Part shown: piece after piece, positions 35,168 to 44,518 of the stretch
Layout of the letters: every line of letters starts with the position of its first letter
Numbering within the stretch: the first letter of the stretch is position 1
Assembly: GCA_965218055.1 (NCBI GenBank)
Contig: CBDCKA010000002.1
Location: 2,728,001-2,792,000, forward strand
Length of the DNA: 64,000 nt
From: CBDBKE01 sp965218055
GTDB taxonomy: Bacteria > Acidobacteriota > Terriglobia > JAJPHL01 > JAPKYU01
Direction: 5' to 3'
Program-made: the position numbers and the translations under genes
The notes under the pieces: generated by a model
The model's input: the letters and a program-made list of their open reading frames with translations, nothing else
The model's database searches: none
What the model was told of the DNA's origin: nothing

Positions 35168-35902
35168 GTGGCGGTTGCCAAGAAGCAGAACAAGCTGATT
35201 ATCGCGGACCTCTACACAAACTGGTGCTTCTGGTGCGTGGTGATGGACGAGCAGACCTTTCACGATCCACTTGTTGTCGAACGAATGGGCGAGCGCTATG
35301 TCTGGCTTCGGTTGAATACCGAGACCGAAGAGGATGGCTCCATCTTGGCGGGACGATTTCGTGTCCTCAATTATCCGACCACGGTCGTGTTTGAGCCCGA
35401 TGAGGAATTGTTTGAAAAAATCCCGGGATTCCGCCTTCCGGCAGACTTTCAGGAAGCGGTCAGCCTGGCTGACCGGAGGTTGCGTGCGCTGATGGAACTC
35501 CGGGACCGGGTGCGGACAAATCCAGGTGACAGCAGCCTCAAGTTTGACCTGGCTCAGAAATACCTCGCACGCCGTGAATATGGGCATGCCGAGAAATACT
35601 ATCGCGCTCTCATCAACGACGGCACGGTGGACCAGCTGGACGAATGCTACTTTTCGCTTGCCCTCTGTCTTGCAAGCCAATGGAAGGAGGCTGAGGCGGC
35701 TCCCTACCTGGCTCAGTTAAGGGAGCGATTCCCTCATTCGAAGATTCTTCCCGACGCCCAGGCGATGGAGGGACAACTGTATTTCAAACTGGGGCAAACG
35801 GAAAAAGCCGTTCAACTGTGGCGCCAGTACTTGGCGCAGTCCCCCGATCACCGCCTGAGGGAATACATCCAGCACCTGCTCGCAAACGCCGAACGCCAGT
35901 AA
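35168..35902 (+). CDS. Thioredoxin-fold protein with C-terminal TPR repeats
   Basis: 244 residues as read from GTG 35168; the true protein probably starts at 34812 and is frameshifted. The thioredoxin-like domain begins KKQNKLIIADLYTNWCFWCVV, with the redox CxxC (Cys-Phe-Trp-Cys) near residue 20, and includes the cis-proline region FRVLNYPTTVVF. From about 105 on there are tetratricopeptide helices (SSLKFDLAQKYLARREYGHAEKYYRALI; CYFSLALCLASQWKEAEAAPYL). This resembles secreted thiol-disulfide proteins that interact with partner proteins through TPRs. It is on its own between divergent neighbours. Confidence 0.78.
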   Translation: MAVAKKQNKLIIADLYTNWCFWCVVMDEQTFHDPLVVERMGERYVWLRLNTETEEDGSILAGRFRVLNYPTTVVFEPDEELFEKIPGFRLPADFQEAVSLADRRLRALMELRDRVRTNPGDSSLKFDLAQKYLARREYGHAEKYYRALINDGTVDQLDECYFSLALCLASQWKEAEAAPYLAQLRERFPHSKILPDAQAMEGQLYFKLGQTEKAVQLWRQYLAQSPDHRLREYIQHLLANAERQ

Positions 35903-36154
35903 TCCTCTGTTTTCCCTGGCCCCGATGATGCCTCGTGGTAGGATTTGTTGGTGCGATGAGGATTCTGGATGATGGTCATTCACAGTCGATGGTGTTAGAT
36001 TCTCGTCCGAGTCAGTGCCCCTCCGCGGCACGCGGTCAGTCGTGCTGGGGAGCGCACGGAAAACGGATAGGCGATGGCGGGGAAAATCACTTTACAATAA
36101 GTGCTTGAGTTCAAATTGATGCTGTGACAGCTATTGGGGAAAGGAAGGCAACCC

Positions 36155-38139
36155 ATGAGCAATAGAAATCGCGGAGAAATCAGCCGACGGAGATTCATCG
36201 GCTACTCTAGCGTGCCGCTGCTGGCGGCATGGCCGGGAATCGTGGGACCTGGGTTGCGTGCTGAGGAGGAAGCTTCACAATGGAGGCCGGGCGACCCGGT
36301 TGGCTATATCACCCCGAAGATTCCCGAGGTCGGTCTGCCGCCCTATAAAGGAGAAAGCTATGAGGCTACCGTTCCCGACACACTCGACCTCGCCGAGCGC
36401 GCTCGCCTCTCTGTCAACGCGCTAACGGAGCCGACCAACCCTCTGGCGGATTATGAGCTTTACAACACTGTTTCTTTCCGGACGAACCCACCCTCCATGG
36501 AGATGCACTGCTGGTACCCCACTCTTCTTCCCAAGTTTATGTGGGCGCTGTCCATGATGCGGCTGATGAGCGGGAGCGAACAGAACTTGCAGGTTGAGCG
36601 CCGCTGGATGGAAGTCGCCCTCAGGATGCAGGGGCCGGACGGCCTGATATATACACCGATAGGGGGCCGTCCCTGGGCCCTTCTAGGATTTCAGGTGCGC
36701 GATGTCGAACTCCCGAAGGACCAGATCCTCCAGCCGTTCGTTTGCGCGGTGATGCTCAGTGCCATGGCGAACCTGGCCAGGCGAGATCCCGGAGGGGTTT
36801 GGAAGAATGCCTTGCGCCGCCTGGTGGACGGAATGATCGAATTGGCGGTCGTCGACGGAGATCTCGCTTACTACTGGCCTTCGTGCATCGTGGCAACCAA
36901 GGAAAGGCCGCCGCAGCCGGCCATGCCGACTCGTCCTTTTGATGCCGAGGGCTCGGTTGTGCCCCATGGGCTTGTGCACGCGTATGGCGTGTTGGGCTAC
37001 GAACCCGCTCTGGTGTTGGCGGGAAAGTACATCAATTACTTGCGCAAGAGTTTCTACGGCTCTGACGGCAGTTTCCGAGCCTCGCCAAGCTCGTCCGCCT
37101 ACGTTCATTTTCACGCCCATTCGCGTGGGCTGTTGGCCATGGAGGAGTATGCCGAAGCGGCAGGGGACAAAGAACTGATGCAGTTCGTGGTGCAATCCTT
37201 TGAGCTCCATCGAGACCAAGGGGCGAACTTTATGAGAGCTAAGCGTGAGGCGGGGGGCTCCGACTACGACATCGTGAGGACGCCCGGCGCGGGGCTGCTC
37301 GGGTTTATTCCTGAATGGGCAAACTCTCCCGTCTGGCAAACGGCCGAGACTTGTCCGGTCGTTGATATGGTCGCGCTTGCTCTTCGATTGAGCGAGGCCG
37401 GAGCCGGAGATTATTGGGAGGAGGCGGATCGCTGGATTCGAAATCAATTCGTCGAAAACCAACTGCTGGAGACAGATTGGATCTATGAACTCGGAAAGAA
37501 GATTGGAGACCCGCCAAAGACCGGCCCTAACGTTAGCACGGATCGTGTTCCGGAAAGGAACCGCGGGGCTTTTGCGTCTCACCCCAGCCCCAATGACTGG
37601 GATGCGCGGGAAAGGCCGGGCATTGCTCATTGCTGCACGGCAAACGGGTCCAAGACACTTTCTGGGCCTGGGAACGCATCCTGCGCTACAGCAACGGGAA
37701 GCTGAAGGTGAACTTGCTTCTCAATCGAGTGTCTCGCTGGGCGGACGTCGAAAGTTATATCCCCTACGAGGGCCGCGTCCAGGTGAAGGTCAAACAACCC
37801 CTGGAGCTTTCCCTGCGAATTCCCGAGTGGGTGGCTCCCGAGCAAGCAAAGTGCGAGGTCGATGGGCAAGAGCGGAAACTCGGTTGGAATGGACGTTACG
37901 CGAAGGTTGGGAACGTGGGAGCAGGGAGCATTGTCAGGTTGACGTTTCCCATAGCGGAACGCTCCGAGGTTGTCTGGATTGAGAAGCGGCGCTACAAGAT
38001 CGTGAGAAAGGGCAATGAAGTTGTCTCCATCGACCCACCCGGCATCAAGCATCCGCTGTATCAGCGGGAGCATTTCCGAGCAGATAAAGCCCGGACGCGG
38101 AAAGTTCTGCGCTTCGTCAGCGGCGAAATGCTCTCGTAG
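36155..38139 (+). CDS. Tat-exported GH127-like beta-L-arabinofuranosidase, with a single-base frameshift
   Basis: About 660 residues when the frame is restored. ATG 36155 follows AAGGAAGG and opens a Tat signal (SRRRFIGYSS). The (alpha/alpha)6 barrel carries AETCPVVDMVALALRL and AHCCTANGS, the Glu-x-Cys and Cys-Cys positions that form the Zn/Cys active site in GH127 beta-L-arabinofuranosidases. At 37659-37661 the frame shifts (a T appears to be missing): the sequence continues in the next frame with FWAWERILRYSNGKL and the C-terminal beta-sandwich (LELSLRIPEWV), ending at 38139. Family remote homology is good; substrate (arabinan or hydroxyproline arabinosides) is inferred. It may be a pseudogene or a sequencing error. 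Confidence 0.75.
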
Positions 38140-38153
38140 TACGCAGCTCATCA

Positions 38154-38181
38154 ACCAGGTGAGATCGACCAGGTGAGATCG
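38154..38181. repeat. Two tandem copies of a 14-bp unit
   Basis: The unit accaggtgagatcg occurs twice head to tail between the GH127-like and aldo/keto reductase genes. No function is evident; it is probably replication slippage. Confidence 0.6.
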
Positions 38182-38304
38182 CTCGTTGGGCTCTCAGAGA
38201 ATTGACGACGGCCGGCGGCATCCCGAAAATCCGGCGTTAGACCGCTGAGATTGGTACACACTAATTAGCGCTCCGAGCCACGGAGGATGAGGAGACAGAC
38301 AAAG

Positions 38305-39456
38305 ATGGCGATGGGAGAGGACAAGCTTGCGGGGACAAACTTTAAGGGCGCGATCGAGCGCAGGAATGGAAAACGTTACGTCGTCCGAGATGGCATGGAA
38401 TACACCTACCTGGGTCGGTCGGGCTTGGAGGTCTCCCGGTTCGCATTGGGAGCGATTCCCTTCGGGACCGGACTCGACGAGAAAACCTCGGACCGCATCG
38501 TCGGCCTCTATCAAGATGCGGGCGGCAACCTGATCGACACATCGAACCTCTATGGCGGCGGCGTCATCGGCCGTAATGAGGAACTGGCGGGGACATCCGA
38601 GCGGACGGTGGGTAAATTGCTCAAAGGGCGGCGGGACCGGTTCGTAGTTGCGAGCAAGGGCTATTGGCTGATGGAAAACAGGGTTTCGCCCAATAGCGTA
38701 GGCTTGTCGCGCACCTATCTGACGAAAAACATTGAAAACAGCCTGCGGCGTCTGGGGACGGACTATATTGACCTCTACCAATGCCACATACGCGATCACT
38801 ATACTCCGGTGGAGGAAACGCTCAGCGTGCTGAACGACTTCGTCCGGGCCGGCAAGATCCGCTACCTCGGAGTCAGCAACTGGGACGGCTGGCACGTGGT
38901 CGAAGCCCAGATGACCGCCCGGCAGCGCGCTCTCGCGCCGATCGTCTCCAATCAGATCTGGTATGGCCTGGCCGACCGGGTGGCGGAGAACGCGATCGTC
39001 CCCGCCTGCCGGGATTACTCCGTGTCGATCATCGCCTGGGGGGTCATGGCCGAAGGGTTTCTCTCGGGCAAGTATCGCCGCGGCTCTGTGGAGGCGGCGC
39101 CCGGCGCGAAGATGTGGGTCGCACTGAAGGGGGAAATGTTCGCCTGGGAGCGGTTGGCGCACGAGCGCAATTGGAACGTGATGGACGTTCTGGCGCGGCT
39201 GGCCGAACGGCACCAACGCTCCATCGCCAACATCGCCATGCGGTGGGTGCTCGACGACGCCACGGCGGACGTGATGCTGGTGGGCGCGTCGCGCATCGAG
39301 CAGTTTGAAAACAATATGGAACTGCTCAAGTTCAGCCTGTCGGCCGATGAGGTGAGGGAACTTCGCCAGGTTAGCGAACATCCTCATCCATATCCCAACA
39401 ATTTTTACGATATCTTTTGCTATCACGACAGCGACTACTATGGAGGATTGCGTTAG
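38305..39456 (+). CDS. Aldo/keto reductase family oxidoreductase
   Basis: A 383-residue NADPH-dependent TIM-barrel reductase, similar to Kv-beta/YajO-type members. The catalytic tetrad is visible as Asp and Tyr in IDTSNLYGGG, Lys in VVASKGYW, and His in LYQCHIRDHY. Cofactor-binding segments GVSNWDGWHV, SNQIWYGL and VGASRIEQFENNM follow. I start at ATG 38305, 10 nt after AGGAG; ATG 38287 abuts its GGAGG with no spacer. It lies between an arabinofuranosidase-like gene and a sugar porter on the same strand, so pentose or hexose reduction is plausible. The His-rich C-terminus (SEHPHPYPNNFYDIF) is unusual. Confidence 0.88.
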   Translation: MAMGEDKLAGTNFKGAIERRNGKRYVVRDGMEYTYLGRSGLEVSRFALGAIPFGTGLDEKTSDRIVGLYQDAGGNLIDTSNLYGGGVIGRNEELAGTSERTVGKLLKGRRDRFVVASKGYWLMENRVSPNSVGLSRTYLTKNIENSLRRLGTDYIDLYQCHIRDHYTPVEETLSVLNDFVRAGKIRYLGVSNWDGWHVVEAQMTARQRALAPIVSNQIWYGLADRVAENAIVPACRDYSVSIIAWGVMAEGFLSGKYRRGSVEAAPGAKMWVALKGEMFAWERLAHERNWNVMDVLARLAERHQRSIANIAMRWVLDDATADVMLVGASRIEQFENNMELLKFSLSADEVRELRQVSEHPHPYPNNFYDIFCYHDSDYYGGLR

Positions 39457-39583
39457 ACCGCCCCCAGGGGCCGGCCAACGAAGCTGTGGCCGCCGGCCGT
39501 GACGCCGCCGTGACACAGTAGTTGAGTGAAGCTCAACGGGGCTGAATGCTCGCAATCGGGTCGATTTCAAAAGGACGATAGCG

Positions 39584-41014
39584 ATGAACAGCTTGCCTCA
39601 GACAACTTCGCCGGAGACGCCCGGCGGCGGCGACGCGGGAAGCAGGATGTACATGATGATGGTGGTGTTGGTAGCCACCGTCGGCGGTTTTCTGTTCGGT
39701 TACGACGTGCTGATCATGTCTGGGGCGATGATCTTCATCCAGAAGGAGTTCAGCCTCAACCCCACCGCGCTGGGGTTCAGCGTCAGCATCATCAGTCTCG
39801 GCACCATGGCTGGGGCCTTCACGGCCGGCTGGCTCAGCGACCGGCTGGGACGCAAGAAGACGCTGATTCTGGCCGCTAGCCTCTTCATGCTCTCGGCCGT
39901 CGGCACGGCCTTCCCTCCGAACATCGAGATCTTTAACCTTTTCCGCTTTGTTGGCGGGATGGGTATGGGTGTGGCGATGGTGACCTCGCCCGTCTATATC
40001 GCCGAGATCTCCCCCGCTCGCATCCGCGGCAAACTCATCACCTTCAACCAGTTTGTCACCGTTTTTGGATCGATCGTGGCTTTCCTCGTCAGCTGGCGTC
40101 TGGCGGCCGATGGAAATTGGCGTGCAATGATGGGCTCGGTCGCAGCGCCGTCACTGGGCTTGCTGGTGGGATTGGCGTTCGTGCCGGAGAGCCCGCGCTG
40201 GCTGGTGGGCCGTGGTCGCCGGGACGAGGCGCGCGATATTCTGGCCAAGATTAGTGGCTCTTCTCGCGCGGAGACCGAGGTCGCCGAGATCGCTGATTCG
40301 ATCGAGGAAGAGAAACGAATGGAGCACGGAAGCTGGAGCGAATTGTTTCGCCCGGGCGGCATCCGCATCGCGCTGATTGTCGCCATTGGCTTGGCCGTGC
40401 TGCAACAGTTCTCCGGTGGTCTGCCGTTGACGCTGTACGCGCCGAAAATCTTCATGGCGGCAGGTTTCCCCGACCCGCAGGAAGCGATTGGCATATCGGT
40501 GCTCATTCAATGCTGGAGCCTGCTGTGCGTGGTCGTCGCGCTCCTGTTGGTGGAAAGGGTCGGGCGCAAGCCGCTGCTGTTGGTGGGGGTCTCGGCGATG
40601 GCGTTGGGTCATCTGGTGCTCGCCTTATTTTTCCTCAAGGGCACCGTCGGACCCATCGTGCCGGCGGTGCTGATCCTGACCACGGGGATGAGCAACATCA
40701 GCATCTCACCGATGGCGTGGGTGATCCTGGCCGAGATCTTCCCCACGCGCATCCGCGGGAAGGGCATGGCCGTTGCGACCTTCTGCCTGTTCCTCGCTTC
40801 CTTCGGGGTGACGCAGCTGTTTCCGGTGGCGGACGATTACTTCAAGAGTCACTACGGCAATCCCTCGGGCGTCTTTCTGTTGTTCGCGATCATCTGCGCC
40901 GTGGGGGTGGCCTGGATGGCGTGGATGGTGCCCGAGACCAAGGGCAAGACCCTGGAGGAGATCGCCAGTTACTGGCTCCACAAAGGCAAGGCGCCTGGAG
41001 GACGCATCGCGTAA
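39584..41014 (+). CDS. MFS sugar porter (sugar:H+ symporter)
   Basis: A 476-residue major facilitator of the sugar porter family with 12 transmembrane helices. Signature motifs are all present: GGFLFGYDVLIMSGA in helix 1, DRLGRKKTL in loop 2-3, PVYIAEISPARIRGKL after helix 4, PESPRWLVGRGR after helix 6, QQFSGG in helix 7, VERVGRKPLLL in loop 8-9 and PETKGKTLEEI at the end. AAGGA lies 8 nt before the ATG. Together with the upstream GH127-like and aldo/keto reductase genes it forms a likely arabinose/hexose utilisation set. Confidence 0.92.
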   Translation: MNSLPQTTSPETPGGGDAGSRMYMMMVVLVATVGGFLFGYDVLIMSGAMIFIQKEFSLNPTALGFSVSIISLGTMAGAFTAGWLSDRLGRKKTLILAASLFMLSAVGTAFPPNIEIFNLFRFVGGMGMGVAMVTSPVYIAEISPARIRGKLITFNQFVTVFGSIVAFLVSWRLAADGNWRAMMGSVAAPSLGLLVGLAFVPESPRWLVGRGRRDEARDILAKISGSSRAETEVAEIADSIEEEKRMEHGSWSELFRPGGIRIALIVAIGLAVLQQFSGGLPLTLYAPKIFMAAGFPDPQEAIGISVLIQCWSLLCVVVALLLVERVGRKPLLLVGVSAMALGHLVLALFFLKGTVGPIVPAVLILTTGMSNISISPMAWVILAEIFPTRIRGKGMAVATFCLFLASFGVTQLFPVADDYFKSHYGNPSGVFLLFAIICAVGVAWMAWMVPETKGKTLEEIASYWLHKGKAPGGRIA

Positions 41015-41083
41015 TACCGCTGGGGCTCGAATACACTTCGAATGATCACGATTCGCAGTGTCTGGACTGGGCGCTTGAGGAGG

Positions 41084-44000
41084 ATGTTGGTGAACCTGAA
41101 GCCTTTGAGTATCTCGCTAATCATTGCACTGATGCTGGGCGTGACGGCACGAGCGGAGGTGAGCTTCAATCGTGATGTCCGACCGATCATGTCGGACGCC
41201 TGCTTTCGTTGTCACGGTCCAGACGAGAGTAGTCGCATGGCGGGTCTGCGGCTCGACATCCGGGAACAAGCTCTGGGCCCAACCAAGTCCGGCCGCGTCC
41301 CCATTGTTCCCGGCAAGCCGGACGAGAGCGAGGTGATCCGGCGCATTTTTTCCAATGACCCCAGGGTGGCCATGCCGCCAGCGTTCGCCGACAAGCACCT
41401 GACCAAGAGTCAGAAGGAAACCCTTCGGCAGTGGGTGGCCGAGGGCGCGAAATACGAGGGGCATTGGAGCTTCCAGCCCGTCCGGCGTCCGGAAGTGCCT
41501 GAGAGTGGGGAAAAAGGCGCCCCGATTCGAAATCCGATCGATGCGTTTATTCAGAGTCGTCTGGCGAAGGAAGGACGAAAGGCGTCGCCCGAGGCAGATC
41601 GGCGGACGCTGATCCGGCGGGTCGCGCTCGACCTCACAGGTCTGCCGCCCACGCTTGCCGAGGTGGAAGCGTTCCTCCAGGACACCTCGCCCGATGCCTA
41701 CGAAAAGCTGGTCGACGGGCTGCTGGCTTCGCCGCGATACGCCGAAAAGCAGGCGGTCCACTGGCTCGATGCGGTGCGTTATGCGGACACGCGCGGGTTC
41801 CATGGGGACAACCCCCATCCGGCGTGGCCCTATCGGGACTACGTGCTGCGGGCGTTTCTCGACAACAAGCCGTTCGATCAATTCACGCGGGAGCAAATTG
41901 CCGGAGATCTTTTGCGGGATGCCACCGTGCAGCAGCGAGTCGCCTCGGCATATAACCGCATCCTTCGCACCTCGCGGGAGGGCGGCCTCCAGGAAAAGGA
42001 GTACCTGGCCAAGTACGCCTCTGACCGCGTGCGGACAACGTCCAGCGTCTGGTTGGGTTTGACAGTGGGTTGCGCAGAGTGCCACGACCACAAGTTCGAT
42101 CCGGTGAAGACGAAGGACTTCTATGCAATGAAAGCCTTCTTCGCCGACATCAAAGAGAAAGGCCTTCTACCCGGTTCCGGCCCGGAAGCCTGGATTGCAA
42201 CACTGTCGTTGCCAGCCCAAAAGCAGCGCACGCGATTATCGGCGCTGAATGAAGCGGTCAAGGCGGCCAAGCAGGCGCTCCAGGAGAAGACGGCGAGCCT
42301 AGCATCACAGCAGGCGGAATGGGAACAGCAACTGTTGGCTGACTTCGAAGCAGGCCGGCTAGAGTGGCGCTATCAGCGACCCTTCTCGGCTAACTCCAGC
42401 AATGGCGCGCACCTCACCATCTACAACGACGAGCTCGTCGAACGCACCTTCCATGTCGACGCGAAGGCGACGCTGGTAACACAACGAGAGCCCGGAAATG
42501 GGCTGGTGGTGGTCAGCGGACCGAATCCAGACAACGAGACTTACACGATCAGCTTCAAGCCGGGGCTCGGGACATGGACGGCGCTCGGCGTGCAGGCAAT
42601 CCAGGATGAAAGTCTGCCTGGCAAGCGGCTGGGGCGAGGCGCGGATCGCTTAATCCTGACCGAGGTCGAGTCCGTATTGTCGGCCAATGGGAAGACGCCA
42701 GAGCAGAAACTCTCGTTCGTTCTCGCGACCACCCGCGGATCCAGAGGACCCTTGGAGCAGCCGCCAATGGCCGCCATTGACGGCGACCCGGCCAGCGGTT
42801 GGGCTGGTGATCGGGGAAGTCCAGTCGCCGAGGGCAGGAGCCCGTTTCTCGCGCTGCGTTTCGCTGAGCCTGTCAAGACGGACGCAACCTCGGTGATCAC
42901 GGTCCTTCTCCGGCACGATTCCTCGCTTCGCCGTGCAGCGATCGGCCGTCTACGCCTCGCGCTTTCCTCCGGCCGGTACTCCTGGCCGCTGGATGATTTG
43001 GATACCGTAGAGGACGATCCAGAAGTTGGCGAGCAGCGCTCCAGTAAAGGTGGCGCAGGTGATGGTGTGCCCAGCGAGGTGCTGGAGGCCCTCAAGGTCG
43101 CCCGGGAAGCCAGGTGTGAAAACCATCTCAAGGCCATCAGGAAGCATTTCCAATGGTCCTCTACCGAGCTGCAGCCGCTTTTTGTCCAGTTGGAACGTTT
43201 GAAGGCTTCCCGGGCTTTGCTGGAAGCTGAGATTCCCACGGTGATGGTTACCAAGGCGACCAAGCCGCGAGAGACCCGCATTCTCCCGCGCGGGAACTGG
43301 ATGGATGATTCGGGCGAGATCGTACAGCCGGCGATTCCCGGGTTCCTCGGCCAGCTGGAAACCAACGGCCGGGCGAATCGTCTGGATCTGGCAAAGTGGA
43401 TCGTTTCCCGCGAGAACCCATTGACAGCGCGGGCGTTCCTCAATCGGCTGTGGCGGCAGTTCTTTGGCACGGGGCTGTCCAAGGTGCTCGACGATCTGGG
43501 CTCGCAAGGCGAGCGGCCAGCACATCTGGGGCTGCTCGACTGGCTGGCTGCCGAGTTCATGGAACCGAGCTGGCGGGCGGAGGGAACACACCGCTGGAAC
43601 GTGAAACACATCATCCGAACGATTGTGACGAGCCATACCTATCGTCAGTCCTCCATGAGCAGCCCGCAACTGCAGGAGCAAGACCCGGACAACCGGCTGC
43701 TAGCGCGCCAGAGCCGCTTCCGGTTGGATGCGGAATTTGTGCGGGACGTGGCGCTGGCTGTTTCCGGTTTGCTGGTGGAAAAGTTCGGTGGCCCCAGCGT
43801 CCGGCCGTATCAGCCGGAAGGCTACTTAACGGCGATGAACTTCCCCATGCGTGCATACTCGGAAAGCCGCGGCGACGACCTTCATCGTCGAAGCGTCTAT
43901 ACCCATTGGCAGCGGACGTTCTTGCATCCCACCTTGATGAACTTTGACGCGCCTTCACGTGAGGAGTGCACGGTGAACCGTGCGAGTTCCAACACCCCGT

Positions 44001-44341
44001 TGCAGGCACTGATTCTGCTGAATGATCCCATCTTCGTGGAAGCCGCGCGGGTATTTGCGCAGAACATCCTGAAGAAGGGTGGTCCCACGATCGGAGAGCG
44101 CATCGACTGGGGCTTCCTGCAGGCAGTCAGCCGGAAGCCGACCCCAGCCGAGCGAGAGATCCTGGTGGAGTTGCACAAGAAGGGCCTGGCAGAGTTCGCG
44201 GCACAGCCGCAGCGGGCGCGAGAACTCATTCGTGTGGGCGAAGCGCCGTTGGCGACGGATGTGAACCCAACCGAGCTGGCGGCGATGGTGACCGTGGCGC
44301 GGGCCATCCTGAACCTGCATGAAACGATTACGCGGAACTAG
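41084..44341 (+). CDS. PSD1 and planctomycete cytochrome C domain-containing protein (DUF1549/DUF1553)
   Basis: A large exported protein (about 1085 residues). A signal peptide is followed by the cytochrome-C-like domain with the heme motif CFRCH near residue 40, then DUF1549 (RRVALDLTGLPPTLAEV ... GCAECHDHKFDPV, a second CxxCH), a concanavalin-like beta insert in the middle, and DUF1553 (WIVSRENPLTARAFLNRLW ... TPLQALILLNDPIF). This gene type is abundant in Planctomycetes and some Acidobacteria and is normally followed by a DUF1501 gene, which is missing here. The start is uncertain: ATG 41084 abuts GAGGAGG, GTG 41090 has better spacing, and ATG 41042 adds a tail without a ribosome site. Function unknown; tied to sulfated/complex polysaccharide use in some bacteria. 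Confidence 0.85.
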   Translation: MLVNLKPLSISLIIALMLGVTARAEVSFNRDVRPIMSDACFRCHGPDESSRMAGLRLDIREQALGPTKSGRVPIVPGKPDESEVIRRIFSNDPRVAMPPAFADKHLTKSQKETLRQWVAEGAKYEGHWSFQPVRRPEVPESGEKGAPIRNPIDAFIQSRLAKEGRKASPEADRRTLIRRVALDLTGLPPTLAEVEAFLQDTSPDAYEKLVDGLLASPRYAEKQAVHWLDAVRYADTRGFHGDNPHPAWPYRDYVLRAFLDNKPFDQFTREQIAGDLLRDATVQQRVASAYNRILRTSREGGLQEKEYLAKYASDRVRTTSSVWLGLTVGCAECHDHKFDPVKTKDFYAMKAFFADIKEKGLLPGSGPEAWIATLSLPAQKQRTRLSALNEAVKAAKQALQEKTASLASQQAEWEQQLLADFEAGRLEWRYQRPFSANSSNGAHLTIYNDELVERTFHVDAKATLVTQREPGNGLVVVSGPNPDNETYTISFKPGLGTWTALGVQAIQDESLPGKRLGRGADRLILTEVESVLSANGKTPEQKLSFVLATTRGSRGPLEQPPMAAIDGDPASGWAGDRGSPVAEGRSPFLALRFAEPVKTDATSVITVLLRHDSSLRRAAIGRLRLALSSGRYSWPLDDLDTVEDDPEVGEQRSSKGGAGDGVPSEVLEALKVAREARCENHLKAIRKHFQWSSTELQPLFVQLERLKASRALLEAEIPTVMVTKATKPRETRILPRGNWMDDSGEIVQPAIPGFLGQLETNGRANRLDLAKWIVSRENPLTARAFLNRLWRQFFGTGLSKVLDDLGSQGERPAHLGLLDWLAAEFMEPSWRAEGTHRWNVKHIIRTIVTSHTYRQSSMSSPQLQEQDPDNRLLARQSRFRLDAEFVRDVALAVSGLLVEKFGGPSVRPYQPEGYLTAMNFPMRAYSESRGDDLHRRSVYTHWQRTFLHPTLMNFDAPSREECTVNRASSNTPLQALILLNDPIFVEAARVFAQNILKKGGPTIGERIDWGFLQAVSRKPTPAEREILVELHKKGLAEFAAQPQRARELIRVGEAPLATDVNPTELAAMVTVARAILNLHETITRN

Positions 44342-44518
44342 GGAGACAAGTATGGAACCAGAATGATCGGCAGTTGGGACCGATTCAACACAGCACATCC
44401 AACTCAGTAATCGGGACTCCGGCCTTTTCAGAAATTTACCAGGCGACTAGTGGGAACCTACCCGCTAAATCTGAGGCAACGTTCTTGTGCTCAGAGACTT
44501 GGACTGACGCGAAGCAGG

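Noticed and set aside
43897..44398. Reverse-strand frames over the end of the PSD1 gene
   Set aside because: They overlap strongly conserved DUF1553 sequence on the other strand and show no domain.
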